Assembly: GCA_017395245.1 (NCBI GenBank)
Contig: JAFPVR010000050.1
Span: 1-59,776 of the forward strand
Direction of reading: 5' to 3'
DNA: 59,776 bases
DNA from: Bacteroidales bacterium
GTDB taxonomy: Bacteria; Bacteroidota; Bacteroidia; Bacteroidales; WCHB1-69
The position numbers and the translations under genes were made by a program. This document shows, in pieces, positions 1 through 7,692 of the stretch. Position 1 is the first letter of the stretch. Each line of letters opens with the position of its first letter. Below the pieces are notes generated by a model. The model was not told the origin of the DNA, did not search any database, and worked only from the letters and a program-made list of their open reading frames with translations.

Positions 1-261
1 GCTGGTTTGGTATGCCTTTTTCTCCGAAAAAAAGCCACCCAAACGGCACTTGTCGTACATTTTTTTGCGAAACTGGGAAGACTGCCATTCTGCGCAGTCT
101 TTATTTACTGGGCGTGGCTAGTTTTGGTGCGGTTGCCGTGGAATTTTTCTTGAAAAATATTTTTTCTTCCTATAATTTAACCTGTTAGTGGAAAGGCTTG
201 GTAGGAGTTGCGACGCTTGCAAGCGTCGCAACACGCACACCGCCAAGGGTGCAGGATAAGG
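1..261. other. Left-edge non-coding stretch
   Basis: I see no convincing gene here. Two forward frames stay open for 50-60 codons from the window edge, but the residues look like translated AT-rich spacer and neither has a family signature. The stretch ends in a perfect palindrome just downstream of the C10 protease stop codon. Confidence 0.5.
207..232. repeat. Perfect 26-bp palindrome (GTTGCGACGCTTG and its complement)
   Basis: The half-site GTTGCGACGCTTG is followed immediately by its exact reverse complement. It is preceded by GTAGGA, as in the element at 32364-32420. It lies about 30 bp beyond the stop of the leftward C10 protease gene, so it may also act as a transcription terminator, although the T-run is weak. 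Confidence 0.8.
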
Positions 262-3200
262 TTATTGCTTAATCATCTTGTGGAAGACAACGCCGTTAGA
301 AGTGTATATTTTCAGCAGATACACCCCTCGGGCTAAATCCGAAACGTTGAAGGCACGTGCGTCACCGAGCAATGACTTAACCAAAGTTCCCGAGGGCGAC
401 AAAACCTCAACTCGATTCAGTTGCCAAGAATCAGGCAATTGCAGATTCACCACACCATTGGTCGGATTGGGATATAGAGACACTCTTTCATCATAATCGG
501 AAATGCCTGTGATGCGTGAAACAGATATCTGCAATCGATATGTTCCGGTTGCACCATCTTGCTGAGGGACAACGCGATAATAAGGTCTTCCACTATGCTC
601 AAAGGTCATAGACGGTATATAGCTATCGTAATAAGAAGACCATGAGTTCCCGAAATCTGTTGAAACCACAATTTTAGCATCTCCCGTATAGGTAGGGTCA
701 TTGGTGCGGTCAAACAATACCGCAACCACAGAGTAAGTGTAATCAGGAGGAAGATTAATTTGGTAGTAATCCGCATCCGAAGGGGTGTGGAATGATGCAT
801 CCGCCACAATCGTGGTCTCATTCTCGTCAACCAAAGCCAGCAAGAAAGCGCTACTCACCGTGTTGTTCGGCTCGTAAATGTCGGGGTCTATACCGCTTGT
901 ACGAGTGACGTTAATCTGTAATTGATATGTCCCGATCTCATAATCCGTGTAAGGCAAGGCCCTGAAATAGAGCACACCTCCGTCGTTTATGGTCAAAACA
1001 GGCATGGCATCGCCGTAGTCTGATGACCACGTATTCCCATTTTGGGAAGTGGAAAAGATGGCGTGTGCCGTAAAGCTGTTGTTATTATAACTGTTCAGTA
1101 TGTTTGCGTTTATGGTATACGTATAACCAGCGGGAAGAATGATTTTATAGTAATCGTTGTCGGTGGTGAGATGGAAATTGGCATTCAGCGTATAGGAAGT
1201 GCTATTGGAGCTCACCGTGCCCAAGTTGTAGGCGGCGGAGACCGTATTGTTAGGCTCGTATTGGTCAGGCTCGACACCGCCCGTCCGAGTGATGGAAATC
1301 TGTAATTGATACGTTCCTATTTCATGGTCGGTATAGGGCAAAACACGGAAATAGATTACACCTCCGTCACTCATAGTTAATGCAGGCATATAAACACCAT
1401 AATCCGAAGACCATGTTGCGCCATTTTCGGATGTCGCGAATTTAGCGTCTGCCGTGAAACTGTTATCGTTATAACTATCATGTAAATTGGCATTGATAGT
1501 ATATGAATAACCTGAGGGAAGGATGATTTTGTAATAATCGTTGTCGGTCGTAAGATGGAAGTTGGCGTTCACGGTGTATGAAGCATCGTTAGTGTTCACA
1601 GTTCCCAAGTTATAAGCAGCGGATGCGGTGTTGTTTGGTTCGTAGATGTCAGGTTCCACACCGCCCGTCCGAGTTATGGCAATCTGTAATTGATACGTTC
1701 CTATCTCGTGGTCGGTGTAGGGCAAAACGCGGAAATAAAGCACACCTCCATCCGTAATGGTCAGGGCAGGCATCGTTGAACCGTAGTTCGACGACCAGTT
1801 TGCCCCATCCTGAGAAGTGGCAAATTTGGCATCCGCGGAATAGTTGCTGTTATTGTAACTATTTAGGATGCTTGCATTTATGGTATAGAAATAACCAGAC
1901 GGCAGATTGATTTTGTAGTAGTCGTTATCGGTTGTGACATGGAAATTGGCATCAACCGTGTAATTTGCACTACTAGTGTTAACTGTTCCTAAATTGTATG
2001 CTGTTGACGCTGTGTTATTAGGCTCGTATATATCGGGATTGATTTGTCGAGAAATGTACACGTGCAAAGAATACGTGCCTATGTCACCAACAGAAGATGG
2101 TAACACCTTAAAATATACGACTCCACCGTCATTAAACTGAGCCATTGGAGTATTTGGATCCATAATACTCCCGTCATTGTCAATTGCATTTGACCAAGAA
2201 ACAGCATCATTTGAGACATAAAACTTGGCATCTACGGAATACGTGATATCATCGTTGTAGTAGAAATCTTGTAATACGGGAATGATTTGATATGAATATC
2301 CTGAAGGAAGTATAATCTTGAAATAATCCACATCTGATGAGTTATGGAAATTCGCCCCATTCGTGTTCACTTCGGCCATGTCATCTGAGAAAACTGGTAT
2401 GAGCGAATACGCGGTTGGGAGCGTATTGTTAGCCTCATAAATATCTGCTACAGGTGCATCATGAATAGTGATTCGCACAGGGTTTTGATAAAAGTAACTA
2501 CCCGCATAGTACCAATAAGATGATCCTTGTGGACTATACCTTAGTGTCAAAAAATAATCACCAGCTGGCGCGGTTATAACACCCGTGAAATCAAGTCCAT
2601 TCGTGTAATGTGTCATCGAATTAAGAGGGCTTGTGAGAGTATATTGTTGAATAGTTTGGACATAGGAACCAGACAAAGAAAGTAATGCGACTGAAATATC
2701 GCCATAAAACGCGGAAGACCCATAATTAGCTATATCCACATTGACAGTCACGGATTGTCCCGAATACAAAAGGTATTCAGACATTTCAAAATCAGAGTAT
2801 GTTTCTATATCAGCTTCGTATGTGACTTTAAAAGATGCAAAATTCATATTCGTTAAATTATCCCTCACTATCTGGGAAGTTGTGGGGTCATTCAAATTTG
2901 TGGCAGACGTGATAATAACAAAATACCTTCCCGGTCCTAAAGGCAATCCACCTTGAACAGTAAAACTTTTATTTACATAATGATTTGGAGATATTGTAGT
3001 ATAGGAAGATGAGATTTCGGCTACAATATTTCCGTTTAAGTCCGACACTAATGCAACAAGATACCCGTTGAAAGTTGCATTGCCCGTGTTTGCTACGGCA
3101 CAATTAATCGTAACTGGATGATTGGGACCAAACAAATAACTAGTGTCAGATGTGGTCAACGTGCTATTCATCACAAGATCATAATTAGGATGAACTACCT

Positions 3201-4404
3201 GATTGGATGGTGTTATGTGAATGATAGCTTGTTGACCATAAGTATAATTACCGTTACCACTACCTGATCCTCCAGATCCAGGAGCAAGATTGTTAATAGA
3301 GTAATATCCATCACAATACCCACTCCATCCCCAATTAAAATGAAAATTATTATTATTAGAATAGCCATCACAAACAAAAGCATGTGCACTTGTGTTGTTC
3401 GCGTCATGACCCGTATAGAGAATCACTCTATCTGAATCCAACTCATTTTTTAATATACTTATCCATTGAGCAGAAGTAAAATCAGATTTAGATATTCCCT
3501 CAAGATTGTCACTATAGTTAAAATATGTTTTTAACGCCGTTTCAGGACAAGGTAATGGTAGTAATCCATATTCGTTAATAAAATTTGATATTCCACTACC
3601 ATAAACACCATAATTCATATCCACACTTACTCCGCACATATACATCAATGATGAAATAGCACTTGCTTGCATGAGAGTATATGAAGTAGATGTAGAATAG
3701 TCATTCAACATTTCATTCCAAGCTATACCAGTCTCAAAATTCACACTTTGTACACCATAATTGGGATCCGTGTAAGTATGGGATCCGACACCCCCTTGAG
3801 GATATTCCCAATACTTCATCACCTGTGCCATAGCTGTTGCGACACAACCAGTATAGGTGTAATCATCAGCATCGTAATCGTATGGACAAGACAAATTATA
3901 CGGACAACCCTGATCCCAATGGGTGGTTAACAGAGGTGTCACACTTGTTGTACTTTTGACAGGCAACGGTTCGCCAGCCAACAACCTTCCCCAATCACTA
4001 CGTGTTTCATCAGAACATCTGACCATGTTCGCGCGCTGTATTTGTTGCTCGTAACCGTTTAACCAATCTTTGAGATTGGGAGGCATATTCTCTATTTGGA
4101 ATGTCTTTTCCATAGAATACCCCAATATGGGAATCACATTGTCATTGGCCGAAACAATGACAAATCCATTGCCGTTTACTGCATTAAAGATGTAAAAACC
4201 CGAAAAAAGGGTGTCTGTCGGCAAAAGCCGAAAATCTGGAGTCTCCCGTTGGAAACGCAAAGTTTTGCCTTTCACCGTAGGCCCCGCATTGTTCTGTTTC
4301 CAGAAATTGACGGCCACTTTCTTTGCCGTTGTGGAATCGACAGGGTTTGCGAAAAGCATGTTGATGCCGATGAACAGGGCTAATGCTAATGTGATCTTTT
4401 TCAT
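262..4404 (-). CDS. Secreted C10 (streptopain-like) cysteine protease with repeat domains and T9SS tail
   Basis: Predicted papain-like protease exported through Sec and then the type IX system. I start at the ATG at 4404 (signal peptide MKKITLALALFIGINMLFA) rather than 13 codons upstream, which would overlap the next gene. In order: signal peptide, a Spi-like propeptide (about 20-150), a C10 domain with nucleophile Cys187 in GCVATAMAQVMKYW and catalytic His near 341 ahead of HFNWGWSG, then CARDB-like beta domains (about 400-640). Five repeats of about 125-128 residues follow, opening with D(I/Q)YEPNNT and ending in YFRVLPYTDHEIGTYQLQI, and resemble pre-peptidase C-terminal domains. The last 70 residues are a T9SS type A sorting domain (SLYPNPTNGVVNL). 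At about 1380 residues it is far longer than streptopain (about 400). It is probably the last gene of a leftward set with the two genes upstream. Substrate unknown. Confidence 0.93.
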   Translation of the reverse strand: MKKITLALALFIGINMLFANPVDSTTAKKVAVNFWKQNNAGPTVKGKTLRFQRETPDFRLLPTDTLFSGFYIFNAVNGNGFVIVSANDNVIPILGYSMEKTFQIENMPPNLKDWLNGYEQQIQRANMVRCSDETRSDWGRLLAGEPLPVKSTTSVTPLLTTHWDQGCPYNLSCPYDYDADDYTYTGCVATAMAQVMKYWEYPQGGVGSHTYTDPNYGVQSVNFETGIAWNEMLNDYSTSTSYTLMQASAISSLMYMCGVSVDMNYGVYGSGISNFINEYGLLPLPCPETALKTYFNYSDNLEGISKSDFTSAQWISILKNELDSDRVILYTGHDANNTSAHAFVCDGYSNNNNFHFNWGWSGYCDGYYSINNLAPGSGGSGSGNGNYTYGQQAIIHITPSNQVVHPNYDLVMNSTLTTSDTSYLFGPNHPVTINCAVANTGNATFNGYLVALVSDLNGNIVAEISSSYTTISPNHYVNKSFTVQGGLPLGPGRYFVIITSATNLNDPTTSQIVRDNLTNMNFASFKVTYEADIETYSDFEMSEYLLYSGQSVTVNVDIANYGSSAFYGDISVALLSLSGSYVQTIQQYTLTSPLNSMTHYTNGLDFTGVITAPAGDYFLTLRYSPQGSSYWYYAGSYFYQNPVRITIHDAPVADIYEANNTLPTAYSLIPVFSDDMAEVNTNGANFHNSSDVDYFKIILPSGYSYQIIPVLQDFYYNDDITYSVDAKFYVSNDAVSWSNAIDNDGSIMDPNTPMAQFNDGGVVYFKVLPSSVGDIGTYSLHVYISRQINPDIYEPNNTASTAYNLGTVNTSSANYTVDANFHVTTDNDYYKINLPSGYFYTINASILNSYNNSNYSADAKFATSQDGANWSSNYGSTMPALTITDGGVLYFRVLPYTDHEIGTYQLQIAITRTGGVEPDIYEPNNTASAAYNLGTVNTNDASYTVNANFHLTTDNDYYKIILPSGYSYTINANLHDSYNDNSFTADAKFATSENGATWSSDYGVYMPALTMSDGGVIYFRVLPYTDHEIGTYQLQISITRTGGVEPDQYEPNNTVSAAYNLGTVSSNSTSYTLNANFHLTTDNDYYKIILPAGYTYTINANILNSYNNNSFTAHAIFSTSQNGNTWSSDYGDAMPVLTINDGGVLYFRALPYTDYEIGTYQLQINVTRTSGIDPDIYEPNNTVSSAFLLALVDENETTIVADASFHTPSDADYYQINLPPDYTYSVVAVLFDRTNDPTYTGDAKIVVSTDFGNSWSSYYDSYIPSMTFEHSGRPYYRVVPQQDGATGTYRLQISVSRITGISDYDERVSLYPNPTNGVVNLQLPDSWQLNRVEVLSPSGTLVKSLLGDARAFNVSDLARGVYLLKIYTSNGVVFHKMIKQ
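880..2040 (-). repeat. Near-identical direct repeats of about 384 bp inside the C10 protease gene
   Basis: Three neighbouring units of roughly 128 codons are very similar at the DNA level as well as in protein. For example, the ACCGCCCGTCCGAGT stretch recurs near 1275 and 1660, with a diverged copy near 893. More divergent units flank them. Such a block is prone to copy-number change by recombination. Confidence 0.75.
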
Positions 4405-4429
4405 AAAAAAGAATGAGATAAAAGGTTGA

Positions 4430-5578
4430 TTATTTGACATCATCTATAGGAACTCTAACTTGCCGCGAAGAGGTAATCATTCGCGTTTTTGTCAGTTTGA
4501 CGTATTTGGGAACAACCCTTGTACGTTGGTAATCTACATCTTTATAAGTTGTTGTTTCTACCACAGCAGAGGCTTGGACATTAACATGAATTCTATCGTG
4601 CAAATTATCATTATACATACAAATATAATAATCACCTTGATTATAATCGTTCACAAATTTCCCGTATACAGCAGTACCATCACCGTGTCGTAAATAATTA
4701 TAAGCTTGTCCATTCATGAATGCATTTTTGTTGTCAAGATTTGCGACTATTGCCCATACTACATTGTCGCTTCCTGAATTGTTGAAAACAGACCCTGCTA
4801 CTTTCCCGACAATAAAACCAGCTAATTTAGAGCCTGACAGTAGGGTTGTCACAACTGATGCGCCTTCGACCATATAGTCGTTTTTCTTTTTCAAGTCAAC
4901 ATCTGACTTATCACCAACATTTAACAAATACCCCCATCCAATCACCTTTTTCTCGAAATTATGTCCACTTTGATTTACAGGCAATGAAACCTTGACATAA
5001 GACCGAGGATTATCGTGGTCAAGCAATCCAATTGACCGTATTTCCACAGTATTATTAAATAACAATTCCTCTTTCATCTCCCTTGATGCTACCTCTTTCA
5101 CTGTTTCCGTATAATACACTGTATCGTGCCCCACAAGCGAATCTTCCTTATATGTTGTGTAAGTGGTATCATACAGCGTTTTCCATTGCCAACCCGTGTT
5201 GAAATCAGCTGTTTCCTGCGACTTAGGGATGCGTTTAATGCTTAGTGAACACATCTTGTTTCCAAAACCGTTCGTGACCCTGAAAAGATATACTTTGGTG
5301 GTCGAGACATTTATCCGATAATTCGTTATTCTTGCCGTATATTGTTTGGTTTTAGTCAGATTGGGCAACTCTATAACTTCAAAATCGATGGCTTTCCCTT
5401 TTTTTAGTTCGAAATCCACCACTATCACATCACCCGCAGCGAAACTGTAATAGAATTCCTCCGTGCTATTGCTGTTCATCTTGAATGACAAATCAGTGAC
5501 ATGAATTGGGGTTTGAGAACAAACAATTGCCGGGATTGACAACATACACAAAAAAACGAACAGAAAAATCTTTTTCAT
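4430..5578 (-). CDS. Secreted protein of unknown function, 382 aa
   Basis: A clear Sec signal peptide (MKKIFLFVFLCMLSIPAIVC, then SQTPI) directs it out of the cytoplasm. The first 120 residues look beta-rich, like an LCCL- or PPC-type sandwich (EEFYYSFAAGDVIVVDFEL). The middle holds a short hydrophobic glycine-rich stretch (SVVTTLLSGSKLAGFIVGKVAGSVF) that could touch a membrane, and the C-terminus is beta-rich and basic. I recognise no catalytic motif or named family. It sits 25 bp upstream of the C10 protease start and 32 bp downstream of the 5611-6114 lipoprotein gene, so the three are probably co-transcribed. C10 proteases in other bacteria can sit next to inhibitors, but this protein shows no similarity to the protease propeptide. 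Confidence 0.8.
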   Translation of the reverse strand: MKKIFLFVFLCMLSIPAIVCSQTPIHVTDLSFKMNSNSTEEFYYSFAAGDVIVVDFELKKGKAIDFEVIELPNLTKTKQYTARITNYRINVSTTKVYLFRVTNGFGNKMCSLSIKRIPKSQETADFNTGWQWKTLYDTTYTTYKEDSLVGHDTVYYTETVKEVASREMKEELLFNNTVEIRSIGLLDHDNPRSYVKVSLPVNQSGHNFEKKVIGWGYLLNVGDKSDVDLKKKNDYMVEGASVVTTLLSGSKLAGFIVGKVAGSVFNNSGSDNVVWAIVANLDNKNAFMNGQAYNYLRHGDGTAVYGKFVNDYNQGDYYICMYNDNLHDRIHVNVQASAVVETTTYKDVDYQRTRVVPKYVKLTKTRMITSSRQVRVPIDDVK

Positions 5579-5610
5579 TGCAATTAAAAACTTGTGAAAA
5601 GACTCTGTTG

Positions 5611-6114
5611 CTATTCTTCAGGCGTAGGACCGTCCGCACGCATCAACTTAACATACTTGATAGTAGTTCTGTTTGTGGTTCCATCTTCGATAACCACACA
5701 GCTTTCAGAATCTTTAATTGCCTCCACAGTCCCTTTCTTGTATCCCGTGATTGTTTTCCACATCACATGGTCGCCTACCTTATACCCTTTATAATTTGCA
5801 TTCTGTTTGAGTCCCCACACATCACCCTCCACAGCGAAGTATTTGCCTTTCACAAGATATATCTTGGCATTCATCACAAACACACCACCGGGAACTTCTC
5901 TCACGGTTTGTTCCAAAGCATCGTCAAGGGTTTTTGCCTTGCTCTTGGTGATTTTCTTTTGATTTCCCCTTGCGTAAGCAGCAATAAGTTCATAATCTGC
6001 CATATTGCTAATGTTTTTCGAGGAAATCATGTTGATTTGGCCAATCTGCTTCTGTGTGCTACAGCAACCAAATACAATTAATGATGCCATACAGAGCAAC
6101 AATCTTTTTTTCAT
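5611..6114 (-). CDS. Small lipoprotein of unknown function, 167 aa
   Basis: The N-terminus MKKRLLLCMASLIVFGCCST carries a lipobox with acylated Cys17, so an anchored envelope protein is expected. Residues 40-75 (ADYELIAAYARGNQKKITKSK) are helical. A small beta domain follows around 75-150 with KVGDHVMWKTITGYKKGTVEAI, which resembles an SH3/Tudor-like barrel. No enzyme motif is visible. It would be the first protein gene of the leftward set ending in the C10 protease, and the structured element at 6190-6411 lies in its leader. Confidence 0.75.
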   Translation of the reverse strand: MKKRLLLCMASLIVFGCCSTQKQIGQINMISSKNISNMADYELIAAYARGNQKKITKSKAKTLDDALEQTVREVPGGVFVMNAKIYLVKGKYFAVEGDVWGLKQNANYKGYKVGDHVMWKTITGYKKGTVEAIKDSESCVVIEDGTTNRTTIKYVKLMRADGPTPEE

Positions 6115-6189
6115 TCTTTCCCACGCCGTGTTATTCCCTGTCGGCGCATCAGGTCTTCCTCGCTCTCCAGTACCTCAAGAGCATTAACA

Positions 6190-6411
6190 CAAAAGAAGCG
6201 TGGCACTGATATACCACTTCTTCTATCGGAGGTCGTGAGAATTACCTTGTAACGGAGAATGCAATAATCAGCCCACGCTATAAGCGCGAACTATTACACT
6301 CACTTGCGTTACAATTTGGAAATTTCTCACGTTTCCGATAGCAAGACGAGCATAACGCTTCGTTTCTATTCAATAAAAAGTCGGTAAGAGTACGCACTCA
6401 AACCAGCCGCA
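6190..6411 (-). ncRNA. Candidate structured RNA (or structured 5' leader), about 210 nt
   Basis: Reading leftward, a -7 box TATTTTTG at 6418-6425, with a TTTG 17 bp further upstream, is followed by a long-range stem. CTATCGGA pairs across 6334-6341 and 6223-6230, CGTGAGA across 6325-6331 and 6234-6240, and TTGTAACG/CGTTACAA across 6307-6314 and 6247-6254. Then comes a hairpin AAGAAGTGG...CCACGCTTCTT at 6222-6193 with TTTT after it. Promoter, nested stem and terminator-like hairpin together suggest a transcribed structured RNA. It could instead be a repeated palindromic element or a leader regulating the lipoprotein gene downstream. I cannot assign an Rfam family. Confidence 0.45.
6193..6222 (-). 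terminator. Terminator-like hairpin
   Basis: On the minus strand AAGAAGTGG is followed after ten bases by CCACGCTTCTT (two-base bulge) and then TTTTG. The U-run is short, so it may leak into the lipoprotein gene at 6114. Confidence 0.5.
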
Positions 6412-6417
6412 AAAGTA

Positions 6418-6425
6418 CAAAAATA
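6418..6425 (-). promoter_or_regulatory. Bacteroidota -7 box TATTTTTG
   Basis: The TAnnTTTG box is followed by a second one (TACTTTTG at 6410-6417). A TTTG at 6443-6446 could be the -33 element. It would drive the structured element and the 6114-to-262 gene set. Confidence 0.55.
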
Positions 6426-6504
6426 ATCCGATTCCGCAGTAGCAAAGAAAATTTAATCCGAGACCTCGGCTCGCGCACACCCGTTCCCCTCCCCTACCAC
6501 CCAC

Positions 6505-6548
6505 CTTCGCAAGCCCTTCGCAAGACTTTCGCAAGACCTTCGCAAGCC
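6505..6548. repeat. Four 11-bp tandem repeats (cTTCGCAAGnC)
   Basis: Consecutive 11-bp units CTTCGCAAGCC, CTTCGCAAGAC, TTTCGCAAGAC and CTTCGCAAGCC. The 11-bp period rules out a conserved reading frame and is close to one helical turn. Confidence 0.8.
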
Positions 6549-6587
6549 TAAGCAAGTGTTTTAGTGCTGCCAACCCCTTGCCATCCC

Positions 6588-6620
6588 CTTGCCTAACACT
6601 TGCCTAACACTTGCCAAACG
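6588..6620. repeat. Three 11-bp tandem repeats (CTTGCCTAACA)
   Basis: Units CTTGCCTAACA, CTTGCCTAACA and CTTGCCAAACG share the 11-bp period of the block at 6505-6548 and a related core (TTGC), so the two blocks look like parts of one decayed array. Confidence 0.7.
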
Positions 6621-6780
6621 CTTACAAATTTCGACAGAGTGTGATTCGCTGATTTTGGTTGTCACTTTTGCGCCTTGCGACTGAACCAAGTTGACTGGTT
6701 AATAATTTACGACTGTTTTTAGTTGACAGTCGCGTTGTCAGCACAGAGCCTGCAAGCCGTAATTATGTGCAAACGGCGCA

Positions 6781-7540
6781 CTAAACTTTCCAAACAGGCA
6801 GCTCTTCCCAAGCTGAGGGAAAGCCCATGTCTTTCAAAGTCAACAAGCGATGGTTCTCTTCCAGAAGGCCCTTCAGTTTTTCCTTGAAAGAATTACCCGG
6901 ACTGATGATGTCTACCATATACTTAATTGCAGAAAGCAAAGCGAAAAGCTTGTTTTGCTTTACCGTTATCAATGTTTGACGCATCATGAAAGGCCGTGAT
7001 GTATTGTATGGCAGTTTTAAATGTACCACAAAACGCCTGTTCCAAATTCTATTGTGATGTGCACAGTAGTTTCGCAGATTAGAAAAGGCATGAAGCCAGT
7101 TGGCGAAAACATCAATGTCCCCTATACCAAAAGCATGTGCAACCTTCTTTTTGTCTGCACTCCTCTTCAGAAGCTTGTACATTCTGCTTAACGTGCCAAA
7201 CGAAAGCACCTCTAATGACATCCAAGACGGGGGCATTTGACAATTGCGTGCGAACAGCTACTTCAATTTTCTCCAATTCATTGAATACGAGATTTCTGAG
7301 TCTACGATCGAAGACATATAAATCAACAATGTCGTTGAAATCAATGTCATCACGTAGAAAAAGATGGTCGGCTTCTATATCCTGATTGTTCTGAAAGGGA
7401 AATGTGAAAGCTCGAAGTCTGTAGTAGCTGATGTTTTGCAGATATTGCGCCGCAATCGTTTTGTCGGAGATTATCAGGCCCCTTTTCTCAAGTTTGATAA
7501 TTTGTTCCTCAATAGAGAGTGGTTTTTTAGAATAGTTCAT
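6781..7540 (-). pseudogene. Abi_2 (AbiD/AbiF-type HEPN) protein, broken by frameshift and internal deletion
   Basis: The N-terminal part (ATG at 7540, MNYSKKPLSIEEQIIKLEKRG) matches the Abi_2 opening. The C-terminal part, in a second frame, has PPSWMSLEVLSFGTLS and the HEPN-type motif RNYCAHHNRIWN. The frames switch exactly at 7235, where RTQLSN runs directly into MPPSWMS. In intact family members these are separated by several dozen residues, so an internal deletion that shifted the frame is the best explanation. About 253 residues remain against roughly 300 or more usually. Abi_2 proteins act in abortive phage defence. This copy should be inactive unless the frameshift is bypassed. Confidence 0.8.
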
Positions 7541-7618
7541 AATCAAGGTTTTATAAAAACTCGAAGACCCCCCCGGGTGCGCTGTTCTGACGGGAAGCGT
7601 GGGAGGTCGTATCGGCTG

Positions 7619-7626
7619 CAAAAATA
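7619..7626 (-). promoter_or_regulatory. -7 box TATTTTTG for the Abi_2 remnant
   Basis: The leftward TAnnTTTG match lies about 80 bp before the Abi_2 start codon, so the pseudogene keeps a promoter. Confidence 0.45.
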
Positions 7627-7692
7627 CAAAATATTTTATATGTTTTACATGCTAATGAAAATTTCTAAAAAAAACAAAGCGCGTATCACTCC

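Larger units (their letters stand above)
6115..6780. other. 666-bp gap: candidate structured leader and 11-bp repeats
   Basis: No intact gene. It holds, right to left: two blocks of 11-bp tandem repeats (6505-6548 and 6588-6620), overlapping leftward -7 boxes at 6410-6425, a long imperfect inverted repeat (6223-6341) and a terminator-like hairpin (6193-6222). The last 60 bp could encode a 20-residue tail (EVLESEEDLMRRQ...) ending just before the 6114 start codon, but no start codon or upstream body goes with it. Confidence 0.6.

Noticed and set aside
6370-6573. Minus-strand frame with LAKV-type repeats
   Set aside because: The residues come from the 11-bp tandem repeats, whose period does not keep a frame.
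6505-6620. CRISPR array
   Set aside because: Units are 11 bp without spacers; no cas genes in the window.
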